From assembly GCA_900546255.1 (NCBI GenBank), contig URCB01000046.1, forward strand, positions 1-12,759: a stretch of DNA of 12,759 nucleotides, in the 5' to 3' direction. Positions within the stretch are counted from its first letter, which is position 1, and each line of letters begins with the position of its first letter. The position numbers and the translations under genes were made by a program. Below are positions 6,550 through 12,759 of the stretch, piece after piece. The notes under the pieces were generated by a model. That model was given only the letters and a program-made list of their open reading frames with translations, ran no database searches and was not told the DNA's origin. Origin of the DNA: an uncultured Eubacteriales bacterium (GTDB taxonomy: Bacteria; Bacillota; Clostridia; Oscillospirales; Oscillospiraceae).

Positions 6550-7956
6550 ATGCTCCATCAGTCTGCCATCAAAGGTTATTTCGCCCAGCAGGAGGGCCTG
6601 CTGGTGGAGGCTGTCTCCCGCCTGGTGCGGATTGACAGTACCCTGGGCCCTGCCCAGCCCGGCCAGCCCTTTGGCCCCGGCCCGGCAGCCGCTTTGGAGG
6701 CCTTCCTCTCCCTGGCCCAGGAATGGGGCCTTCCGGGGGAGAACCGCTCCGGCTATGTGGGCACCGTGGACCTGAACAACCAGCCGGACACCGCCCTGCA
6801 CATCCTGGGCCACCTGGACATTGTAGACGCCGGGGAGGGGTGGACGGTAACCGCCCCCTTCCAGCCCAAGGTGGTAGACGGCCTGCTCTACGGCCGGGGC
6901 ACCGCAGACGACAAGGGGCCCATGGTGGCCGCCCTGCTGGCCATGAAGGCCGTCCGGGACTTGAAGCTCCCCCTGACCAAAAACGTCCGCCTCATCGCCG
7001 GCACCGACGAGGAGACCGGCTTCCGGGACATCAAGTGGTACTACGGCAGTCACCCCTATGCCCCCCACACCCTGTCCCCCGATGCGGACTTTCCCATCAT
7101 CAACCTGGAGAAGGGGCATTACCAGCCCACCTTCCAGGCTGCCTGGCCCCAGGAGATCGCCCTGCCGCGGGTGGCCGCCTTCTCCGGCGGCACCCGGCTG
7201 AACATGGTGCCCCCCAAGGCCCAGGCCACCGTCCTGGGCCTCTCCCCCCGCCAGGTGGAGGAGGCCTTTCAGGCCCTGGCCTTGGAGGGGGCGGTCACCT
7301 GCACCTGCACCCAGGAGGGGGAGGCCCTCCACGTGGCCTGCGCCGGGCAGAACGCCCACGGCTCCACCCCCGAGGAGGGGCACAACGCCCAGACCGCCTT
7401 GGTGGCGCTGCTGGCCGCCCTGCCTTTGGCAGACTGCCCCTCTACCCGGGCCATCCGGGCCCTCCACGCCCTCTTCCCCCACGGGGACCACAGGGGCACC
7501 GCCCTGGGCATCGCCCAGGCGGACGACCTGTCCGGCCCCCTGACCCTGGCCTTTACCATGCTCACCCTGAACGACACCGGCTGCACCGGCCGGTTTGACA
7601 GCCGCACCCCCCTCACCGCCACCCAGGCCAGCGTCCAGACCGTGGCGGAGGCCGCCCTGCGGGCTGCAGGCTTTGCCGTCCAGGGCGACATGGATCCCCC
7701 CCATTACGTGCCGGAGAGCGACCCCTTCCTCCGCACCCTGGCCCAGTGTTACGAGGCCTACACCGGCCAAAAAGGGCAGTGCCTGGCCATCGGCGGCGGC
7801 ACCTATGTCCACGACATTCCCGGCGGAGTGGCCTTCGGGCCCAACATGCCGGGGTTCGTCTCCAACCTCCACGGGCCCGACGAAAAGATCCGGGTGGCGG
7901 ACCTGCTCACCACCGCCAAGATCTATGCCCAAGTCATGGTGGCACTGTGCCTGTGA
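6550..7956 (+). CDS. pepV: M20-family metallo-dipeptidase, PepV/Sapep-like
   Basis: This 468-residue cytosolic dipeptidase matches the length of lactobacillal PepV (about 470). PepV-like enzymes use two zinc or manganese ions to cut dipeptides, including beta-Ala and some D-containing ones. The visible metal and catalytic residues are H88 in GHLDIVDAGEGW, bridging D120 in GRGTADDKGP, catalytic E154 and ligand E155 in GTDEETG, D178 in SPDADFPI and H441 in NLHGPDE. As I recall the PepV ligands (H87, D119, E153, E154, D177, H439), these match with an offset of one or two. The central stretch about 190-370 corresponds to the inserted lid domain of the family. The start ATG lies 9 nt after AAGGAGG and 1 nt after the stop of the YheO-type regulator, so the pair is one operon. 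Tandem hairpins follow the stop. Confidence 0.92.
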   Translation: MLHQSAIKGYFAQQEGLLVEAVSRLVRIDSTLGPAQPGQPFGPGPAAALEAFLSLAQEWGLPGENRSGYVGTVDLNNQPDTALHILGHLDIVDAGEGWTVTAPFQPKVVDGLLYGRGTADDKGPMVAALLAMKAVRDLKLPLTKNVRLIAGTDEETGFRDIKWYYGSHPYAPHTLSPDADFPIINLEKGHYQPTFQAAWPQEIALPRVAAFSGGTRLNMVPPKAQATVLGLSPRQVEEAFQALALEGAVTCTCTQEGEALHVACAGQNAHGSTPEEGHNAQTALVALLAALPLADCPSTRAIRALHALFPHGDHRGTALGIAQADDLSGPLTLAFTMLTLNDTGCTGRFDSRTPLTATQASVQTVAEAALRAAGFAVQGDMDPPHYVPESDPFLRTLAQCYEAYTGQKGQCLAIGGGTYVHDIPGGVAFGPNMPGFVSNLHGPDEKIRVADLLTTAKIYAQVMVALCL

Positions 7957-7980
7957 GCCAGGCCCCTTTCTAAACGCACC

Positions 7981-8001
7981 GGACCCGGGCCGCCCGGGTC
8001 C
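7981..8001 (+). terminator. GC-rich hairpin after the dipeptidase gene
   Basis: Perfect 9-bp arms GGACCCGGG (7981-7989) and CCCGGGTCC (7993-8001) with a CCG loop lie 24 nt after the stop. The tail CCCTTTC is only weakly U-rich, so termination efficiency is uncertain. Confidence 0.6.
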
Positions 8002-8009
8002 CCTTTCGG

Positions 8010-8038
8010 CCACAGTGGGGACAGGCTTCCCCCTGTGG
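8010..8038 (+). terminator. Second hairpin between the dipeptidase and MATE genes
   Basis: CCACAG-T-GGGG (8010-8020) pairs with CCCC-CTGTGG (8029-8038), ten pairs with one bulged T and an 8-nt loop. It is followed by CGTTTGCTTTG. Together with the preceding stem it probably ends the regulator-dipeptidase transcript; alternatively it is part of a leader for the MATE gene. Confidence 0.55.
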
Positions 8039-8087
8039 CGTTTGCTTTGAGATCGATCTTGCTCGGTCTCCGCCTTGAAATCTTCTC

Positions 8088-8094
8088 AAAGGAG
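8088..8094 (+). promoter_or_regulatory. Ribosome binding site deciding the second MATE start
   Basis: AAAGGAG abuts an ATG at 8095 with no spacer and lies exactly 9 nt before an in-frame GTG at 8104. The GTG is therefore the favoured start, mirroring the arrangement at the dipeptidase gene. Confidence 0.65.
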
Positions 8095-8103
8095 ATGCTT
8101 CCC

Positions 8104-9462
8104 GTGTCCTCCCTGCAAAACCCCATGCAAGCCTTTGACGGTCTGCCCATCCGGCAGGCCGTTTTCCGCCAGATTTTTCCCGCTGTGGCCAGCCAGATGA
8201 TCACCCTCATCTACAACCTGGCGGACACCTACTTTGTGGGCCTGCTCAACCAGCCCAGCCAAACTGCCGCCATTACGGTGGTCTACTCCCCCTTCCTGAT
8301 GCTCACCGCCATCTCCAACCTCTTTGGGGTGGGCGGCGCCAGCGCCCTGGCCCGGGCTTTGGGCCACAAGGCCCCGGACAAGGCCCGGGAGATTGCCGCC
8401 ATCTCCTTCTGGTGGGGGGCGGCGGCCAGCTTGGTGTTCTGTGCCCTGTTCTGGGTGTTTGCCGCCCCCATCCTTTCCCTGTGCGGCGCCACGGCGGACA
8501 CCCTCCCCATCGCCCTGGGCTATGCCAAGTGGGCGGTGGTGATCGGCGGCCCGGCCACCATCCTGAACACCCTGCTGGCCAACCTCATCCGGGCAGAGGG
8601 GAAGGCGGGACAGGCCTCCTTCGGCGTGTCCATGGGCGGCATCGCCAACCTGGTGCTGGACCCGCTGTTCATCCTGCCCCAGTTCCTGGGCCTGGGGGCG
8701 GTGGGCGCCGGCATCGCCACCTGCCTGTCCAACGTGCTGTCGGTGGTCTACTTCCTTCTCTGTCTGGTGCGCCAGCGGAACGAGAGCGTCATCGGCCTGC
8801 ACCCCCGGCACCTCCGCCACAGCCGAAAGTACCTGGGGAACATCTTAGCCATCGGCTTCCCCTCTGCCCTGCAGTATGCCCTTACGGTGGTGGCGGTGGC
8901 TGCCCAGTCCCGGTTCGTCTCCCAGTACACCACCGAGGCTGTGGCCGCCCTGGGCATTGTGAAAAAGCTGGACCAGCTCCCCCTCTACTTTTCCATCGGC
9001 GTGTCCAACGGCCTGCTCCCCCTGCTGGCCTACCACTACGCCGCCGGTCAGCAGGAGAAGCGCCGGGCCGCCTTCCGCCTGGGGGCGGGGATCTCCCTGC
9101 TCTTTGCCCTGGTCTGCCTGGTGCTCTTTGAAGGGTTCGCCCCCCAGCTGGCCGCCCTGTTTATCGACGACGCCACCACCATTCACTACGCCGCCGGGTT
9201 CCTGCGGCGGATGGTCATCGCCATGCCCATGATGTCCCTGTGCTACCCCCTCATCATCCAGTTCCAGGCCATGGGCAAGGCCCGGGAGTCCCTGGTGTGC
9301 TCCATCCTTCGGAAAGGCGTGCTGGACATCCCCCTGCTTTTCCTGATGGACACCCTGTTCCCCCTCTACGGCTGCATGTGGGTGCAGCCCATGGTGGACG
9401 GCATCTCCCTGGTGGCCGCCACCGCCTTTTACCGCCGCCTGCGGCGGCGGGGCGAGGCCTGA
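8104..9462 (+). CDS. MATE-family efflux transporter (second, MepA-like)
   Basis: This 452-residue membrane protein has about 12 hydrophobic segments. The MATE signature region is QAVFRQIFPAVASQMITLIYNLADTYFVG with N-x-x-D-x-x-F-V-G, followed by GVGGASALARALG; the second half starts near AIGFPSALQYALTVVAVAA. It differs clearly from the other MATE protein of this window (short, unlike matches only), so it is not a recent tandem copy. Its general resemblance is to MepA-like drug/Na+ antiporters, but the substrate is unknown. The start is the GTG 9 nt after AAAGGAG; the ATG at 8095 and a GTG at 8035 inside the upstream hairpin are less likely. I see no convincing promoter in 8039-8087, so transcription may partly continue from the upstream operon or start from a weak promoter I cannot identify. 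It has no adjacent regulator other than the YheO-type gene two positions upstream. Confidence 0.9.
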   Translation: MSSLQNPMQAFDGLPIRQAVFRQIFPAVASQMITLIYNLADTYFVGLLNQPSQTAAITVVYSPFLMLTAISNLFGVGGASALARALGHKAPDKAREIAAISFWWGAAASLVFCALFWVFAAPILSLCGATADTLPIALGYAKWAVVIGGPATILNTLLANLIRAEGKAGQASFGVSMGGIANLVLDPLFILPQFLGLGAVGAGIATCLSNVLSVVYFLLCLVRQRNESVIGLHPRHLRHSRKYLGNILAIGFPSALQYALTVVAVAAQSRFVSQYTTEAVAALGIVKKLDQLPLYFSIGVSNGLLPLLAYHYAAGQQEKRRAAFRLGAGISLLFALVCLVLFEGFAPQLAALFIDDATTIHYAAGFLRRMVIAMPMMSLCYPLIIQFQAMGKARESLVCSILRKGVLDIPLLFLMDTLFPLYGCMWVQPMVDGISLVAATAFYRRLRRRGEA

Positions 9463-9485
9463 CCCCTCTCTTTCCCAAATACAAG

Positions 9486-9516
9486 AACAGCGGCAGCCCC
9501 GTGGGCTGCCGCTGTT
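9486..9516. terminator. Bidirectional terminator between convergent operons
   Basis: A perfect 14-bp stem pairs AACAGCGGCAGCCC (9486-9499) with GGGCTGCCGCTGTT (9503-9516) across a 3-nt loop. On the plus strand the tail GCTGTTTGTTCGTGTT is T-rich, 24 nt after the MATE stop. On the minus strand the tail TTCTTGTATTT follows, 22 nt after the era stop. It can serve both directions. Confidence 0.85.
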
Positions 9517-9537
9517 GCTGTTTGTTCGTGTTGCTTC

Positions 9538-10986
9538 TCAGTCCCGCTCGTCAAAGCCAAAGCTGCGGATGAGGTTCAGGTTATCCCGCCAGCGCTCCTT
9601 GACCTTCACCCAGGTCTCCAGGTAGACCTTGGTGCCCAAAAAGCGCTCCATGTCTGCCCGGGCCATGGTGGAGATCTTCTTCAGCATGGCCCCCTGCTTG
9701 CCGATGATGATGCCCTTGTGGGAATCCTTCTCGCAATAAATGGTGGCGTGGAGGTCGATCATCCCATTCTCCCGCTCGGAGAACTTGGTGACCTCCACCG
9801 CTGTGCCGTGGGGAATCTCCTTATCCAGGCAGTAGAGGAGCTTCTCCCGCAGGATCTCCCCGCAGATCTGCCGCTCCGGCTGGTCGGTGACCACCCCAGG
9901 GGGGAAGAGGGCGGGGCCCTCCGGCAGGAAGCCCGCCAGCACCGTCAGCAGGTCCTCCAGCCCCTCTCCCCGCTTGGCGGAGATGGGGAGGATGGCCGCA
10001 AAGTCATGGGCCTGGCGGTAGGCATCCATCACCGCCAGCAGCTGGGGCTTGTCCACGGTGTCGATCTTGTTGATCACCAGCACCGCCGGCAGGTGCATGG
10101 CCTGGATCTGGGCGATGAGCTCTGCCTCGGGTTTGCCCACATTGGGGATGGGCTCCACCAGCAGGAGGACGGCATCCACGTCGGCCACGCTTTTCTTCAC
10201 CACGTCCACCATATAGTCCCCCAGGCGGTTGGCCGCCTTGTGAAGGCCGGGGGTGTCCAGGAAGACGAACTGATCCTCCCCCCGGGTGAGGACGCCGCAG
10301 ATCCGGTTCCGGGTGGTCTGGGGCTTGCTGCTGACGATGGCCACCTTCTCCCCCACCAGGGCGTTGGTGAGGGTGGACTTGCCCACGTTGGGCCGGCCGC
10401 AGAGAGTGAGCATGCCGCAGCGCTTCACCGCCACCTCCGCCGGGGCGGGGACGGCAGGCTCCAGGGGGGCGTCCAGGTCGGGGTTCTCCTGGTCCCGGGT
10501 GACCCCCAGGGCTTCCAGGATGGCCTCCTCCCGGGCCCGCATTTGGGCCTTCTGAGGACCTTCGTCCAGGTGGTCATACCCCAGCAGGTGGAGGACGGAG
10601 TGGACCGCCAGATAGGCCAGCTCCCGCTGGACGCTGTGGCCGAACTCCTCCGCCTGGGCCTTGGCCCGGTTCAGGTCAATGACCATGTCCCCCAGGTAGC
10701 ACAGGCCGGTCTCCGGGTCGTGCTCCTCCTCCCCGGTGCCGTCTGGGGGGGTGCCAGGGGTCAGGTTCAGCATGGGAAAGGAGAGGACGTCGGTCACACT
10801 GTCCACCTCCCGCTGCTCCCGGTTGATCTCCCGGATGCCCTCGTCGTCGGTGAGGAGCACGTCCACCCCGCAGGGGATCCTCACCCCCTCCGCCTCCAGC
10901 GCGGCGGCAATCACCCGGGTCAGGAGGGGCTTGTAGGGGTTGGTGCCGGGAAACTCCCAGTCAATGTAAATGTCGTGCGTATTCAT
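9538..10986 (-). CDS. ybeY-era: YbeY-Era fusion: rRNA maturation endoribonuclease joined to ribosome assembly GTPase
   Basis: One uninterrupted 482-residue frame. Residues 1-165 are YbeY, a metal-dependent single-strand RNase for 16S rRNA 3'-end maturation and quality control. It has R59 and D62 in REQREVDSVTDVLSFP and the metal triad H129, H133, H139 in HSVLHLLGYDH. A Pro/Ala/Glu-rich linker (166-187) follows. Residues 188-482 are Era, the GTPase that binds the 3' end of 16S rRNA during 30S assembly: G1 GRPNVGKST (197-205), TTR switch I (224-226), G3 DTPG (244-247), G4 NKID (306-309), G5 SAK (336-338) and a C-terminal KH RNA-binding domain with GIIIGKQG (425-432). Both halves are full length with intact key residues. 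The start is 1 nt after the phoH stop (TGAGATG), so translation is coupled; its own ribosome site is weak (AAAGG, about 12 nt away). YbeY and Era interact physically in E. coli, so the fusion is functionally sensible. An internal start near V187 is possible. Confidence 0.95.
   Translation of the reverse strand: MNTHDIYIDWEFPGTNPYKPLLTRVIAAALEAEGVRIPCGVDVLLTDDEGIREINREQREVDSVTDVLSFPMLNLTPGTPPDGTGEEEHDPETGLCYLGDMVIDLNRAKAQAEEFGHSVQRELAYLAVHSVLHLLGYDHLDEGPQKAQMRAREEAILEALGVTRDQENPDLDAPLEPAVPAPAEVAVKRCGMLTLCGRPNVGKSTLTNALVGEKVAIVSSKPQTTRNRICGVLTRGEDQFVFLDTPGLHKAANRLGDYMVDVVKKSVADVDAVLLLVEPIPNVGKPEAELIAQIQAMHLPAVLVINKIDTVDKPQLLAVMDAYRQAHDFAAILPISAKRGEGLEDLLTVLAGFLPEGPALFPPGVVTDQPERQICGEILREKLLYCLDKEIPHGTAVEVTKFSERENGMIDLHATIYCEKDSHKGIIIGKQGAMLKKISTMARADMERFLGTKVYLETWVKVKERWRDNLNLIRSFGFDERD
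10426..10438 (-). promoter_or_regulatory. Possible internal ribosome site and GTG start for free Era
   Basis: On the minus strand GGAGG (10434-10438) is followed 5 nt later by an in-frame GTG (10426-10428), codon 187 of the fusion. It falls exactly between the linker and the Era domain. Initiation there would give a normal-length Era of about 296 residues. In GC-rich DNA encoding Glu-Val the motif could be chance. Confidence 0.35.
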
Positions 10987-10987
10987 C

Positions 10988-11959
10988 TCAGCGTTTCGCC
11001 TTTCTTCTGTTTTCGTCGTCCTCGTAGGCCTTGATGATCCGTTGGACGATCACATGGCGGACCACGTCCCCCTGGCTCAGGCGGCAGATGGCAATGTCCT
11101 CCACATCCCGGAGGATGCGCATGGCCTCCTTCAGGCCGGAGACCTTGTCCCCCGGCAGGTCAATCTGGGTCACGTCCCCGGTGATGACGATTTTGGACCC
11201 AAACCCCATCCGGGTGAGGAACATCTTCATCTGCTCCCGGGAGGTGTTCTGGGCCTCGTCCAGGATGATGAAGGAGTCGTCCAGGGTGCGGCCCCGCATA
11301 TAGGCCAGGGGGGCCACCTCGATGTTGCCCCGCTCCAGGTACTTCTGGTACGTCTCCGCCCCCAGCATGTCGAAGAGGGCGTCGTACAGGGGCCGCAGGT
11401 AGGGGTCCACCTTGGACTGGAGGTCCCCGGGCAGGAAGCCCAGCCGCTCCCCGGCCTCCACCGCCGGGCGGGTGAGGATGATGCGGTTGACCTGCTTGTC
11501 CCGGAAGGCCTGGACGGCGGCGGCCACGGCCAGATACGTCTTGCCCGTGCCCGCCGGGCCCACGCCGATGGTGACGGTGTTTTTCAGAACGGAGGCGATA
11601 TACTCCTTCTGGCCGATGGTCTTGGGCTTGATGGGCCGGCCCTTGGCGGAGATGCACAGCACGTCGCCGGTGAGTTCGGTGATCTGGGCCTCCTTGCCGC
11701 TGCGCACCAGGCCGATGACATAGCGGACATTCTGCTCGTTGATGGGTTCGCCGCGGCCGGACAGCTCCAATAGCCCCTCGATGGCTTTAACGCCATAGAT
11801 GACGTTCTCCCCGTTCTCGCCGGCGATCTTCAGGCTTCCGTCCCGGTTCACCACCGAGACCGAGAGTTCATGCTCAATGATCTTGATGTTCTCGTCAAAG
11901 GAGCCGAACACGTTGATGGTGTCCTCCAGGCGCTCCAGACTGATATTCTGTTCTGTCAT
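10988..11959 (-). CDS. phoH: PhoH-like ATPase (YbeZ family)
   Basis: This 323-residue cytoplasmic P-loop protein matches the usual PhoH/YbeZ length (about 320). A small N-terminal region comes first. The ATPase/helicase-like core has Walker A GPAGTGKT (134-141), ILTRPAVEAGERLGFLPGD (161-179), Walker B IILDEAQN (231-238) and VITGDVTQIDLP (258-269). The family partners YbeY in RNA processing and ribosome quality control, and here its stop codon lies 1 nt before the ybeY-era start. AGGAGA lies 9 nt before the ATG at 11959, and the yqfD stop is 19 nt upstream, giving one tight operon. A longer frame back to 12142 overlaps yqfD and is not used. The biochemical role of PhoH itself remains loosely defined. 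Confidence 0.95.
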   Translation of the reverse strand: MTEQNISLERLEDTINVFGSFDENIKIIEHELSVSVVNRDGSLKIAGENGENVIYGVKAIEGLLELSGRGEPINEQNVRYVIGLVRSGKEAQITELTGDVLCISAKGRPIKPKTIGQKEYIASVLKNTVTIGVGPAGTGKTYLAVAAAVQAFRDKQVNRIILTRPAVEAGERLGFLPGDLQSKVDPYLRPLYDALFDMLGAETYQKYLERGNIEVAPLAYMRGRTLDDSFIILDEAQNTSREQMKMFLTRMGFGSKIVITGDVTQIDLPGDKVSGLKEAMRILRDVEDIAICRLSQGDVVRHVIVQRIIKAYEDDENRRKAKR

Positions 11960-11978
11960 TGGTATCTGTCTCCTAGCT

Positions 11979-12759
11979 TTATGACGCGGCTGCGTCAGAT
12001 TCCGCCTGCCCGGGCACGGGGACGCAGGAGGGGACCTCCCTGCCGATTTCCTCCCGGCACTCGGCCACCAGCGTGACCTGGAGCAGCCCGTTTTCCACCT
12101 GCGCGGCAAACTGAAGGGACTGTACCGTTCCATCCTCCCCAATCAGCTGGGTGAGCCGCTCCTCCAGGCGCTGCTCCAGCAGGACCTGGGCGGCCGCCAG
12201 GTCCACCGCCGCGGTTCTAGGCTCGTAGGCCCGGACGGTCTCCCGGCTCAGGCAGACGGGCAGCTCCGCTCCGCCGGGAAGCCGCGCCTGATGCACTGAG
12301 GTTATTTTATCATAGAATGGCCAGGAAATGCTACTGTTTCCAAAAATTTCGATGCGCCGCCCCAGAACGGTCAGCGACCAGGCGCTTTTTTCCTCCCCGG
12401 TATAGTCCTTCACCGTGGCCTCCATGGGGATGGAGGCCGTCAAGGTGCGCCAGGTACGGGCCCACACCCGGCCCCTGGCGTGGGTCTGGTAGTAGCGGTT
12501 GGGCTGGTCGCTGTACTTGGGGGGCTCCATGGTCACGGTGCCGGAGATGAGCACGTCCCCCGGCGCCACCATATCCCCCACCGCCACCTGGGCCTGCCCC
12601 TCCAGCACCTTGATATCCGTGATCAGCCCGCCGGCCCGGGCTGTCACGTCGCACACCCCCTCCTCCTCCAGCAGGCCGGGCGCCGGTGTCTCCTCCCGCA
12701 CCACCACCTGGGCCCGGGTGCCGTACAGATTGATGGTGATCCAGGACAGCTCATCCAGG
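11979..12759 (-). CDS. yqfD: Sporulation protein YqfD, C-terminal part (runs off the window)
   Basis: About 259 residues of the frame are visible; the N-terminus and the expected membrane segment lie beyond 12759. The frame stays open to the last base (LDELSWITINLYGTRAQVVVREE). The visible part includes the YqfD-like stretch DVTARAGGLITDIKVLEGQ...VGDMVAPGDVLISG, similar to a biotinyl/lipoyl-like barrel, then a long polar region ending in ESDAAAS. In Bacillus subtilis yqfD is a sigma-E-controlled sporulation gene just upstream of phoH; the same order here supports the call. Bacillus YqfD is about 400 residues, so roughly 140 are missing from the window. The gene before it is expected to be yqfC. 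This is the best marker in the window for an endospore-forming lineage. Confidence 0.87.
   Translation of the reverse strand, partial: LDELSWITINLYGTRAQVVVREETPAPGLLEEEGVCDVTARAGGLITDIKVLEGQAQVAVGDMVAPGDVLISGTVTMEPPKYSDQPNRYYQTHARGRVWARTWRTLTASIPMEATVKDYTGEEKSAWSLTVLGRRIEIFGNSSISWPFYDKITSVHQARLPGGAELPVCLSRETVRAYEPRTAAVDLAAAQVLLEQRLEERLTQLIGEDGTVQSLQFAAQVENGLLQVTLVAECREEIGREVPSCVPVPGQAESDAAAS

Noticed and set aside
6514..8013. 499-codon minus-strand open frame opposite the dipeptidase gene
   Set aside because: Gly/Val/Gln-rich shadow of a GC-rich gene with no recognisable motif; the opposite strand has full metal-site motifs.
8035..8103. GTG start at 8035 for the second MATE protein
   Set aside because: The codon lies inside the right arm of a hairpin with no ribosome site, and the extra residues are not part of the MATE fold.
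908..9462. Two MATE genes as a recent duplication
   Set aside because: Their sequences share only family-level motifs, differ in orientation and context, and are not flanked by repeats.
10423..10490. Frameshift or sequencing error joining separate ybeY and era genes
   Set aside because: The frame is continuous, the linker is in phase with no run of identical bases, and both domains are complete, so a genuine fusion is the simpler reading.
11960..12142. Extended N-terminus for PhoH
   Set aside because: It overlaps yqfD in another frame and has no PhoH similarity; the ATG at 11959 has AGGAGA 9 nt upstream.
12296..12312. Internal promoter in yqfD for phoH-ybeY-era (AT-rich TATGATAAAAT on the minus strand)
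   Set aside because: No acceptable -35 lies 16-19 bp upstream, and the bases encode YDKI within a continuous gene.

Overview
The window is dense, GC-rich bacterial chromosome. A YqfD sporulation protein, an S-layer-homology (SLH) surface protein, strong AAGGAGG-type ribosome sites and the yqfD-phoH-ybeY-era order all point to an endospore-lineage member of the Clostridia. A high-GC gut Oscillospiraceae (Flavonifractor, Pseudoflavonifractor or Lawsonibacter type) is my best guess, inferred from composition and gene content only. I see no insertion sequence, phage gene, CRISPR array, tRNA or rRNA. No stretch over 300 bases lacks a gene.

Left part, minus strand (1-2330): a two-gene operon encodes a MATE efflux pump and, overlapping its end, a MerR-family regulator with a BmrR/GyrI-type effector domain. 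The promoter in front of the pump has the 19-bp spacer and centred inverted repeat typical of MerR-activated promoters, so the operon looks self-regulated by drug sensing. A near-consensus promoter, or alternatively a gene start, lies just past the regulator and points out of the window.

Middle, plus strand (2420-9462): a secreted 978-residue protein with a phosphodiester glycosidase (NAGPA) domain, Ig-like and carbohydrate-binding-like regions and three C-terminal SLH repeats; then secG with its own strong promoter, a structured leader and a clean terminator; then a tightly coupled pair made of a YheO/DauR-type PAS-HTH regulator and a PepV-like M20 dipeptidase; then tandem hairpins and a second, unrelated-looking MATE transporter. 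This unit ends at a 14-bp stem terminator shared with the opposing genes.

Right part, minus strand (9538-12759): yqfD (N-terminal part outside the window), phoH and a single uninterrupted gene encoding YbeY (16S rRNA maturation endoribonuclease) fused to Era (ribosome assembly GTPase). The genes are spaced 19 nt and 1 nt apart, so this is one operon combining sporulation and ribosome biogenesis. In Bacillus subtilis pgpH lies between phoH and ybeY, and dgkA and cdd lie between ybeY and era; none is present here.

The most noteworthy items are the YbeY-Era fusion with a possible internal start that could also yield free Era, the textbook MerR operator in front of the MATE-MerR operon, and the SLH-anchored phosphodiester glycosidase. 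I did not find a convincing wholly new system.
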